In this document: positions 7,073 through 14,571 of the stretch, piece after piece
Position numbering within the stretch: position 1 is the first letter of the stretch
How the letters are laid out: each line of letters begins with the position of its first letter
Source: Fontibacillus panacisegetis
Lineage (GTDB): Bacteria > Bacillota > Bacilli > Paenibacillales > Paenibacillaceae
Direction of reading: 5' to 3'
Assembly: GCF_900102215.1 (NCBI RefSeq)
Contig: NZ_FNBG01000013.1
Span: 62,001-126,000 of the forward strand
Length of the DNA stretch: 64,000 nucleotides
Notes under the pieces: model-generated
What the model was told of the DNA's origin: nothing
What the model saw: the letters and a program-made list of their open reading frames with translations, nothing else
Database searches by the model: none
Translations under genes and position numbers: made by a program

Positions 7073-7792
7073 ATGGATTTCAAAAATAAGACCGCAATCA
7101 TTACCGGAGCAAGCAAAGGGATCGGCAAAGCAATCGCCACTGCTCTCGCTAAAGAGGGTGTTCACTTAGGACTGATCTCTCGATCCACCACTGACCTGGA
7201 AGAATTGCAGCACTCTCTGCGCAACGAATATTCCGTTAATGTACATATAGCATCAGCGGATGTTTCGAATCGCATTGAAGCGGAAGCAGCTGTTCAAAGC
7301 CTTCAAAAAGAGCTGGGCAGCATAGACATCCTGATTAATAATGCCGGGATCGCTAAATTCGCTACACTTCTCGATATGGACCCAAGCGAATGGGAACGGA
7401 TTATACAAGTCAACCTTATGGGAACGTACTATATCTCTCGCGCTGTACTTCCTTATATGTTAAATCAAAACAGCGGAAACATTATCAACGTAGCTTCTAC
7501 AGCGGGTGAACGAGGTTTTGCGACCGGGTCTGCTTACTGTGCTTCGAAGTTTGCATTGCTTGGTCTAACGGAATCGCTTCTTCAGGAAGTTCGTAAATCC
7601 AATATCCGCGTTGTCGCATTAACGCCAAGTACAGTGAATACAGAATTGGCTCTAAATGCCGGGCTGAAAATCGGAGACGAGGATCGTATGATGCAGCCGG
7701 AGGATGTAGCTGAGCTAGCTGTAGCAACACTTCGCCTTCCAGAACGGGTCTTCGTCAAAACTGCAGGTATTTGGACAACAAATCCCCAATAA
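7073..7792 (+). CDS. SDR-family protein, 3-ketoacyl-ACP-reductase-like
   Basis: 239-residue short-chain dehydrogenase: TGASKGIGKAIA cofactor loop, NNAGIAKF, active-site Ser (NVASTAGERG) and YCASKFALLG. It ends early (GIWTTNPQ) without the FabG C-terminal signature. This resembles the FabG-like SDRs of bacilli that lie outside fatty-acid operons. AGGAGG precedes ATG 7073. A strong terminator follows, so it is monocistronic. Substrate unknown. Confidence 0.85.
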   Translation: MDFKNKTAIITGASKGIGKAIATALAKEGVHLGLISRSTTDLEELQHSLRNEYSVNVHIASADVSNRIEAEAAVQSLQKELGSIDILINNAGIAKFATLLDMDPSEWERIIQVNLMGTYYISRAVLPYMLNQNSGNIINVASTAGERGFATGSAYCASKFALLGLTESLLQEVRKSNIRVVALTPSTVNTELALNAGLKIGDEDRMMQPEDVAELAVATLRLPERVFVKTAGIWTTNPQ

Positions 7793-7803
7793 CAGCTAAG
7801 AAA

Positions 7804-7852
7804 AGAACCTCCAATTCCCACTCAATGCAAGTGGTTTTGGAGGTTCTTTTTT
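7804..7852 (+). terminator. Intrinsic terminator of the SDR gene
   Basis: AGAACCTCCAA (7804-7814) pairs with TTGGAGGTTCT (7837-7847), followed by six T. It lies between convergent genes. Confidence 0.85.
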
Positions 7853-7871
7853 GATTTTTTATGATTAGTAT

Positions 7872-8579
7872 CTAAATTGGAATTTTGTAGAAATCTCCGT
7901 CCCATATTTGATAACGACTGTTCACGGCAAAACCTTCAGGTGATGAGTTGGAATGGATATAACAGCCGTCGATGCCCATCCGTTGGGCTCCTTCCATATC
8001 GGTTCTAGGGTCATTGCCGACCATAATAGCCGATGACAAATCCGCATGATACTTATCCTCTAAATATTTATAAAACAACGGGTCTGGTTTGCTTATCCCT
8101 GCCTCAGAGGAGATGGCAATCCCGTCAAACAGCTCATAAATACCTAACGTTCGAAGCTCTGCTTCCACATAAGTCTTTTGACCATTAGATAGTAAAAATA
8201 CGTCTTTCCCCTGCTCCTTCAGCTTCACTAGCATCTCTCTGACGCCATCATACAAAGCCAGATGACGCATAGACAATATGCGAAACCATCTCACGGTCTC
8301 ATCAAGCCATTCCGTATCGGGGTTACCGCCCAGAGCTTGCCCTACTACCTTCAACACATCCTGCATCACAAAATCGGGAAACTCACAATGCTGAGCAGCT
8401 TCCTCCATTTGCACTTCGATTTCCTTTGCTACTAACGTTTTGAGATGTTGTCCCGATATCTCCATTCCACTGTAACGAAAATGAAAAGCCAGAGTCTCCC
8501 ATACTTTGAGATCCTCTTCATCGGTATGAATGTCGATCAATGTCCCATACAAATCGAATATGTAGGTCTGATACCCCAT
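7872..8579 (-). CDS. HAD-IA family hydrolase
   Basis: 235-residue haloacid-dehalogenase-type phosphatase. Motif I is FDLYGTLID (nucleophile Asp), motif II LLSNGQ, motif III the Lys in GISKPDP and motif IV VGNDPRTDMEGA, with a helical cap between. It is probably a cytoplasmic phosphatase like YfnB-type proteins, but the substrate cannot be named. ATG 8579 is chosen over the upstream in-frame start at 8612 because AAGGAGG sits 5 nt before it. Confidence 0.8.
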   Translation of the reverse strand: MGYQTYIFDLYGTLIDIHTDEEDLKVWETLAFHFRYSGMEISGQHLKTLVAKEIEVQMEEAAQHCEFPDFVMQDVLKVVGQALGGNPDTEWLDETVRWFRILSMRHLALYDGVREMLVKLKEQGKDVFLLSNGQKTYVEAELRTLGIYELFDGIAISSEAGISKPDPLFYKYLEDKYHADLSSAIMVGNDPRTDMEGAQRMGIDGCYIHSNSSPEGFAVNSRYQIWDGDFYKIPI

Positions 8580-8681
8580 AACAGCCTCCTTGACAACTAT
8601 TTCGATGTTCAACTTACAAGTTCATCTAATAGTTTCAATTCGATTCGAAGGCATGAATGTCCTGCCTAATCTGAAGTTCGT

Positions 8682-8906
8682 TTATCTTGACCAATTCAAG
8701 GCAAACCGCAGAGCTCTACTGATTAATGCGGGCAATACCGATACATGGCCCTCATCCTCAAATTCCTTAAATTCTGCAGCCACACCCCGATTGACATAAG
8801 CGGATAGACGCCGGGACAATTGACGAGCACGATCACTATTACGTGATATATGAGTTTTTTCAAATTCCCCTGCTCCTAAATCACAGAAAACAGCATGGTC
8901 TTCGAT
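8682..8906 (-). pseudogene. C-terminal remnant of a siderophore-type esterase
   Basis: Reading the minus strand, 74 codons from an in-frame stop (8907-8909) to TAA (8682-8684) give EFEKTHISRNSDRARQLSRRL, then EFEDEGHVSVLPALISRALR near the end. This is the conserved C-terminus of BesA/IroE-like alpha/beta esterases that open trilactone siderophores; it includes the catalytic His region (GHVSV). The nucleophile half is absent and no start or ribosome site is present. It is a decayed gene. The assignment rests on motif memory, not a search. Confidence 0.55.
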
Positions 8907-8925
8907 TCAATTTGTATGATGCATA

Positions 8926-10365
8926 TTAACGAGTTAACACAATCTTATAGTCCTTCTCCAAATACTTATGAATACGCTGGAAGTCTGTCTTGGTTAGCTC
9001 GCTGAGCCGTTTGTTATTTTGCAGCTCCCGCCCCATAATAATCCCTATGGTCTGTCCTGCCAAAGCCGTTGTAGCCATTATTCGTGCACTTCCATACGCT
9101 TTGATTGTAGCACCAACATTTTTCCCTGCAACTACGACGTTATCATAAGATTTTAACTGGAAAGAACGAAGCGGAATCCCGTATTTGTCAGGCTTGCCAT
9201 ACCCCACTCCTTTTTTTACCGTACGCGTAGCTTGCAAATCCACAGGATAACCGCCAATCGTCACACTATCCCAAAACATAGTGTTAGACATTAAATCTGG
9301 ATAGTCGAGTACATATTTTGTCTCGTACCGATTGTAATCACGAATATATAGATATTCCGGAAACCCGTTCAGCTCAGCCTTCTCGAAGCCAGGAATATGC
9401 TTTCGCAAGTATTTTAAAACATGGGGAGCCTCTTCCGTCCCTTTTTTCACAGCGTTAGCCACCGATTTAGGATCGGAAGGATCAACATCATAGATCAATA
9501 GTGCGTTGATAATGACTTCTCCATCCTTTTGATACGTAGCATTCAGACCTCTAAGCATAAGCTGGGAATTCTGTGGTTTATAATCAAATGTCAAATTACC
9601 AAAACCGGTGGCGAAATTCCAGTCCACGTATGTATTCGCACCATACTTTTTTCTTACGTTCGTAAGTGGATAATCCTCCAGTACTTTTTGGTGCAGCTTG
9701 CCCCAGCTAATATTTTTGAACTTAAGTACATAAGTGGCAGCCATGTAGTCTGGCTTATTGACCTTAGATATGACCTCCATTCCAGAAATTCGAGTACCTC
9801 CAAGCTTGCTGGTTAATGCGTTAAAATCCGTATTTTCCACCCAATACTCCGACGTTATTGTATACTTGCTTCCATCCTTGGCCCGATAGGTTAAAGATTT
9901 CACTGACTTATCGGCATCCTTAGTGTCGATCTCCACCGATTCAATAACAATGCTGTTCTTGATCGGAATATCCTTAATCAGTCTCTTATAATAACTCTCA
10001 AAGGACGATAATTTTCGTATGGTTCCCGCGTTATATCCATTAAACAAGTTCTTAATCTCACCTTGAATCAGGCTACGCCCCTTGTTGTCATTCACTGGAT
10101 CTAACACAAGCATTTGTCCCTGAATAAGTTCTCCTCCGGCTTTGCTGCGTGGATCAAGAATGATTACGTTTAAACCGTTTTCTTTTGCGGCTTTGGCAAG
10201 CAATACACCTTGCAACTCGCTTCCGATAACTACGACATCAAAATCGTTTGATGACTTACTCTTTGCCGCCGCTTCAGCAGTTGATATCCCCCCCGAAAGC
10301 TGGATTACTAACGCCATCACCAGAGTTAAAACACACAACCTCATCCAAGTCATTCTCGTTAGCAT
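8926..10365 (-). CDS. Exported FAD-dependent oxidoreductase
   Basis: 479 residues. Residues 1-33 form a signal peptide with Ala-rich cleavage (STAEAAAKS). A FAD/NAD Rossmann motif follows (FDVVVIGSELQGVLLAKAA), with GGELIQGQM and a C-terminal flavin-binding stretch (VVVAGKNVGATIKAYGSARI, ALAGQTIGIIMGRE). This matches the FAD-dependent oxidoreductase family (Pfam 12831 type) found outside the membrane in bacilli. The second glycine of the usual GxGxxG is Ser/Glu here, so FAD affinity is uncertain. ATG 10365 follows AAGGAGAG; the longer in-frame start at 10407 lacks a site. Substrate unknown. It is monocistronic. Confidence 0.7.
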   Translation of the reverse strand: MLTRMTWMRLCVLTLVMALVIQLSGGISTAEAAAKSKSSNDFDVVVIGSELQGVLLAKAAKENGLNVIILDPRSKAGGELIQGQMLVLDPVNDNKGRSLIQGEIKNLFNGYNAGTIRKLSSFESYYKRLIKDIPIKNSIVIESVEIDTKDADKSVKSLTYRAKDGSKYTITSEYWVENTDFNALTSKLGGTRISGMEVISKVNKPDYMAATYVLKFKNISWGKLHQKVLEDYPLTNVRKKYGANTYVDWNFATGFGNLTFDYKPQNSQLMLRGLNATYQKDGEVIINALLIYDVDPSDPKSVANAVKKGTEEAPHVLKYLRKHIPGFEKAELNGFPEYLYIRDYNRYETKYVLDYPDLMSNTMFWDSVTIGGYPVDLQATRTVKKGVGYGKPDKYGIPLRSFQLKSYDNVVVAGKNVGATIKAYGSARIMATTALAGQTIGIIMGRELQNNKRLSELTKTDFQRIHKYLEKDYKIVLTR

Positions 10366-10580
10366 AACGTACGATATCTCTCCTTCCGATCTGGAAAAAT
10401 TGCCCATTATCCAACATTTTAATTTGCACTAATATCCACCATCGTACTATAAATTGAAATAATTAACTGTATTTATCTTCATTCAATTTATCATTTTAGA
10501 TTGAGCCAGCATATATTAAATTATAATGTTAGGTAATATAATAATATTTGTAATAACAAATATATTCAAAGGAGATTACC

Positions 10581-11933
10581 ATGAGCTTTCATCAAGATTT
10601 TGTCTGGGGCGCAGCTACTGCGGCTTATCAAATTGAAGGGGCTGCCCGTGAGGATGGAAAAGGCCCCTCTGTCTGGGATATGTGCTCCCGAATTCCCGGG
10701 TTTGTCAAAGACGGACATACGGGAGACATCGCATGCAATCATTATTATCGCTATAAGGAAGATGTTCAGTTAATGAAAGAGATTGGCCTTGGTGCCTATC
10801 GCTTATCCATTTCATGGCCACGGGTACTGCCGGAAGGCACGGGGCGTTTAAATGAGAAAGGTCTTGATTTCTATGACCGTTTGATTGATGAGCTGCTGAA
10901 CAATGGAATTACGCCGTATGTTACTCTGTTTCACTGGGACTACCCTCAAGAGCTGTTCAAGCGTGGCGGCTGGCTTAACCCAGACAGCCCGGATTGGTTC
11001 GCTGAATATACCAAAGTGATTTCTGACCGTCTGTCAGACCGTGTTACCAACTGGTTCACACAGAATGAACCACAATGCTACCTTGGTCTCGGACATAGCA
11101 CCGGAACTCATGCTCCAGGGCTAAAGCTCGGCCATGCCGAGTTCCTGCAAGCTACACATAACTCGCTGCTGGCTCACGGCAAAGCGGTACAAGTGCTGCG
11201 CCAAACTTCCAGGCGTCCTTGTCAAATTGGCTACGCTCCGGTTGGAATCACTTCATATCCCTCCGACCCAGCACCGGACAACATCGAAGCGGCTAGACAA
11301 CGTACCTTTAGCATCACAGAGCCTCACTTCTGGATGAATACGTGGTATATGGACCCTGTGTTACTTGGGCGTTATCCAGAGGATGGATTACAGGTGTTCG
11401 AGCCATGGCTGCCGGAAATAAAATCAGGAGATATGGAGACCATATGCCAGCCTCTCGATTACTTAGGATTGAACATTTATCATGGCACACCAACTCAAAT
11501 GGGTTCAGACCATAAGCCTGAGGTCATTCCAAACCACGACGGATATCCTCAGACCCTTATCAGATGGACGGTGTCGCCGGAGTCACTATATTGGGGGCCG
11601 AAGTTTTTCCATGAAAGATATGGCCTACCTATCGTTATTACGGAAAATGGCCTGTCCAGTATGGATTGGGTGAGTCTTGACGGCAAAGTGCATGATGCCC
11701 AGCGTATAGATTTCCTCCATCGTTATCTTCGCGAATATCGCCGAGCTGCTGCGGACGGTGTACCTGTGAAGGGATACTTCTGTTGGTCGTTCATGGACAA
11801 TTTTGAATGGGCAGAGGGGTATAATGAGCGTTTTGGTCTAGTGCATGTCGATTACCGTGACGGCAAACGTACGATCAAGGACTCCGGGTACTGGTACAAA
11901 TCTGTGATTGAAAGTAACGGAGATAAACTGTAG
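10581..11933 (+). CDS. bglA: GH1 beta-glucosidase
   Basis: 450-residue glycoside hydrolase family 1 enzyme. The N-terminal signature DFVWGAATAAYQIEG is followed by acid/base Glu163 in TQNEP and nucleophile Glu355 in ITENG. WSFMDNFEWAEGY near the C-terminus contacts the sugar, giving a complete (beta/alpha)8 barrel. There is no signal peptide and no phospho-sugar-specific basic patch that I can identify, so it is likely an intracellular beta-glucosidase hydrolysing cello-oligosaccharides or aryl glucosides. AAAGGAG precedes ATG 10581 and TATAAT at 10522-10527 is a possible -10. No PTS or ABC sugar gene is adjacent. Confidence 0.93.
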   Translation: MSFHQDFVWGAATAAYQIEGAAREDGKGPSVWDMCSRIPGFVKDGHTGDIACNHYYRYKEDVQLMKEIGLGAYRLSISWPRVLPEGTGRLNEKGLDFYDRLIDELLNNGITPYVTLFHWDYPQELFKRGGWLNPDSPDWFAEYTKVISDRLSDRVTNWFTQNEPQCYLGLGHSTGTHAPGLKLGHAEFLQATHNSLLAHGKAVQVLRQTSRRPCQIGYAPVGITSYPSDPAPDNIEAARQRTFSITEPHFWMNTWYMDPVLLGRYPEDGLQVFEPWLPEIKSGDMETICQPLDYLGLNIYHGTPTQMGSDHKPEVIPNHDGYPQTLIRWTVSPESLYWGPKFFHERYGLPIVITENGLSSMDWVSLDGKVHDAQRIDFLHRYLREYRRAAADGVPVKGYFCWSFMDNFEWAEGYNERFGLVHVDYRDGKRTIKDSGYWYKSVIESNGDKL

Positions 11934-12036
11934 ACCTTCTGGGTGAGTGTGAAGTTCAAAAAATGTAAAAATATTGCATTTTTTCAGGCTTTTCTAGTAA
12001 TATTCAGGGTTTTCATTCATAAAACGGAACTTTTGC

Positions 12037-12285
12037 CACTAGCGTTGCATCAAACTGGAGCATGAACGTCAAATGTGACGTAGAAATGGTCGGGAGACAA
12101 GCCGAAGCATCCCTGGCAGAATCCACATTTAACAGTTTCAGACATTAACAAATGATGGTTTGATTCGGTACGTTATCCTTAGTCATCTCCTTATTGTTGA
12201 GGCGTTTTTTATGGATAACGCGTAGGTAACTCAACAATAGGAGATGTCTTCTTTTTTGTCTGCGGAATTTAATGCAACGCTAGTG
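12037..12285. repeat. 249-bp MITE-like element with terminal inverted repeats
   Basis: The element is bounded by CACTAGCGTTGCATCAAA (12037-12054) and its inverse (12268-12285, one mismatch). It encodes no protein. Inside are ACGTCA-AATG-TGACGT and a long hairpin, CATCTCC-TATTGTTGAG type arms of 17 bp with one bulge (about 12183-12246), whose loop holds a smaller GCGTT/AACGC stem. The left ~75 bp recur at 63310. Non-autonomous transposable element or mobile structured-RNA cassette are the two readings. The 11934-12036 stretch before it holds only AT-rich sequence. Confidence 0.65.
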
Positions 12286-12304
12286 CACTTTTGCAGCTTT
12301 TTAT

Positions 12305-13177
12305 TTACAGTGCGTCTTTTTGTCGCCTAATACCTTCCATAAAATAATCCATCGCTTGGATAAACTCATTCGGGAGACTATCCACATTTAAATAACCCGT
12401 CATCTCCTGTTTAATCATTTCAGTATTGTCTCCATGCTGGGCTACAAATAAAGCAAATTGTTCCCAGCGGTGGATGTCCCGATAGAACTCGCTTTTTTCT
12501 GTCGGTATACCGTGTGACTCCACGAAAATTTCCGCTTCATATTGACGCATCCGAGTAAGAAGCGCCAGGAAATTGCCTGGTGTATAATAACGCGGGCCTC
12601 CATAAATCGATGGCCCAAGGGCATCGCCCATAAATAGCGTTTTGTCTTCTCTTACATACACATAACAGCTATCTGCTGCGTGGTCGCCTCCTACAAGCTC
12701 AACGTCACAGATCACCCCGCCAAGATCGATTTCCAATTGTTCCTTAAATACGAGATCTGGAACGATGACCCGAATACCGGATACATCCGAATATTCTTTA
12801 GTTATATCAGACGAGCTCTGGTCATTAATAATGCCCTTGTCCTCAAGCTCTCGGAGCGTCTCCTTTGACCACTCCAAACCTGCGAGCTGGCGCAGCATTT
12901 CGGATGTTCCAGACTGTGCAATCACTGGGATGTTCCAGGCTGGAAGACCAAAGGTATGATCCCAATGCCAATGTGTAAGCACTACATAATCGGGTGATGG
13001 ATGTCCTTCTTGCTTTAAATAGCTCTGAAAAAGAGCTGCATGCTTTGGCGAATTCCCTGCATCAATTAATAATGTTTTGTCGGCTCCCTTTACTACAGCC
13101 AAAATGGGGCGATCCGTCTCATGCTCGGCATGCATGATCGTAATATGTTCACTGATTCGTTCGAAACGTGTCATCAT
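12305..13177 (-). CDS. MBL-fold metallo-hydrolase
   Basis: 290-residue metallo-beta-lactamase-fold protein: THWHWDH zinc motif, Asp in LLIDAGNSP, ELVGGDHAADS second His, LFMGDALGPS and the late ESHG. It is a cytoplasmic zinc hydrolase; family members act as glyoxalase II-like thioesterases, lactonases or others. The tandem ATGs at 13177 and 13174 follow GAAGGAGAAG, and the first is used. It diverges from an MFS exporter with 123 bp between them, suggesting joint control. Substrate unknown. Confidence 0.8.
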   Translation of the reverse strand: MMTRFERISEHITIMHAEHETDRPILAVVKGADKTLLIDAGNSPKHAALFQSYLKQEGHPSPDYVVLTHWHWDHTFGLPAWNIPVIAQSGTSEMLRQLAGLEWSKETLRELEDKGIINDQSSSDITKEYSDVSGIRVIVPDLVFKEQLEIDLGGVICDVELVGGDHAADSCYVYVREDKTLFMGDALGPSIYGGPRYYTPGNFLALLTRMRQYEAEIFVESHGIPTEKSEFYRDIHRWEQFALFVAQHGDNTEMIKQEMTGYLNVDSLPNEFIQAMDYFMEGIRRQKDAL

Positions 13178-13221
13178 TAGCTTCTCCTTCACTTTTTACA
13201 AAAAAGTACTTGATATTCTTT

Positions 13222-13237
13222 TTATTAAACTTAATAA
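13222..13237. promoter_or_regulatory. Inverted repeat in MBL/MFS divergent promoter
   Basis: TTATTAA (13222-13228), two nucleotides, then TTAATAA (13231-13237) make a symmetric 16-bp site midway between the divergent genes. No regulator gene is adjacent. It is AT-rich and could be fortuitous. Confidence 0.3.
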
Positions 13238-13300
13238 TAGGAAGCTGAACTTACTTTTTAATAGTATATTGTATTTTAATAGAAAGGTTGAACCTACTCC

Positions 13301-14503
13301 ATGAACTCCTCAACTATGGTAAATGGGAACACAGCTGCTGGCAAAGCTAAAGAGCCGTTCCCGATTTCTCTCTTGTCCCTGACAGTCGCTGCCTTTGCGA
13401 TCGGCATGACTGAGTTTGTCATCATGGGAATTTTGCCTAATGTCGCTGAAGATTTGCATGTCAGCATTCCTTCAGCAGGCCAACTGATTACTGCCTATGC
13501 CATGGGCGTTGCTATTGGAGCTCCAATTCTAACCATTCTGACCCAACGTATTCCTCAGAAACGACTGTTATGTCTGCTAATGGTGCTGTTTATCTTAGGC
13601 AATGGCGTCTCGGTGATTGCTCCAAATTATGGGGTATTGATGGTAGCGCGTATTCTCACGTCGCTCACACACGGAACCTTCTTTGGCGTTGGTGCCGTCA
13701 TAGCTGCAAGTCTCGTTCGACCGGACAAACGCGCCGGAGCTGTATCCATTATGATGGCCGGGCTAACGATTGCTAACATTATAGGTGTCCCTCTCGGCAC
13801 GTTTATTGGACAGCATATGGGATGGAGGGCTTCCTTTGGAGCTATCGCCATTATGGGTGTTATCGCCTTGATCGGTATCGCTCTATTCATTCCACAAATC
13901 AAACAGGACGAACCCATCAGTCTGGCAACACAGGTACGTTCGCTGCTCCGACCTAAACTACTGCTATTTCTGCTGATCGGCGCTCTTGGCAATACAAGCT
14001 TATTTGCTGTCTTCACCTATATTGCACCACTTCTCCAGCAAATTACCGGATTTGCCGAGCATAGTGTCACATGGATTCTTATCATCTTTGGCTTTGGTGT
14101 AACGATTGGAAATATTATAGGCGGAAAACTTGCAGATTGGAAGCTTATGCCTTCTCTAATTGGACTTTATCTTCTTATTTGTATCCTTCTTGCGATATTT
14201 ACCTTTTCCATTCAAAGTCCTGTTGCCGCCGTCATTACAATCTTCCTGTGGGGAGCAGCCTCCTTTGGCGTCATGCCAGGATTACAGATACGTATAATGA
14301 GCTTGGCGAAGTCAGCTCCAGCGCTCGCCTCGACCTCAAGCCATTCCGCCGGAAACCTCGGCAATGCAGCCGGTGCATTTATCGGTGGCGTGGTGATTAC
14401 TCATGTTGGACTATCGTCTCTTCCATGGGTCGGATCCATCATCGTAGCGCTTGGACTAGTGCTTCTAGTTCTCAGCTTTGTACAGGAGCGCAAGCAAGCC
14501 TAA
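13301..14503 (+). CDS. MFS transporter, DHA1 family (YdhP/AraJ-like)
   Basis: 400-residue 12-TM major facilitator protein. FAIGMTEFVIMGILPNVAEDL opens TM1. The family motif PILTILTQRIPQKRLL lies in the loop 2-3 region, and LTHGTFFGVGAVIA and GRASF-type helices follow. This pattern is typical of the AraJ/YdhP/purine-efflux DHA1 branch, proton-driven export of small molecules. It diverges from the MBL hydrolase. A terminator ends it. Substrate not predictable. Confidence 0.85.
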   Translation: MNSSTMVNGNTAAGKAKEPFPISLLSLTVAAFAIGMTEFVIMGILPNVAEDLHVSIPSAGQLITAYAMGVAIGAPILTILTQRIPQKRLLCLLMVLFILGNGVSVIAPNYGVLMVARILTSLTHGTFFGVGAVIAASLVRPDKRAGAVSIMMAGLTIANIIGVPLGTFIGQHMGWRASFGAIAIMGVIALIGIALFIPQIKQDEPISLATQVRSLLRPKLLLFLLIGALGNTSLFAVFTYIAPLLQQITGFAEHSVTWILIIFGFGVTIGNIIGGKLADWKLMPSLIGLYLLICILLAIFTFSIQSPVAAVITIFLWGAASFGVMPGLQIRIMSLAKSAPALASTSSHSAGNLGNAAGAFIGGVVITHVGLSSLPWVGSIIVALGLVLLVLSFVQERKQA

Positions 14504-14515
14504 GCTTAATAAAAT

Positions 14516-14557
14516 GAGCCCGGACACCTATACAAGATGGCCGGGCTCGTTTTTTTT
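14516..14557 (+). terminator. Intrinsic terminator of the MFS gene
   Basis: GAGCCCGG (14516-14523) pairs with CCGGGCTC (14541-14548), followed by eight T. Confidence 0.9.
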
Positions 14558-14571
14558 ATCATATTCGCTCA

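Noticed and set aside
13627-14016. 129-codon open frame antisense to the MFS gene
   Set aside because: Typical shadow of hydrophobic codons; no start context or motif.
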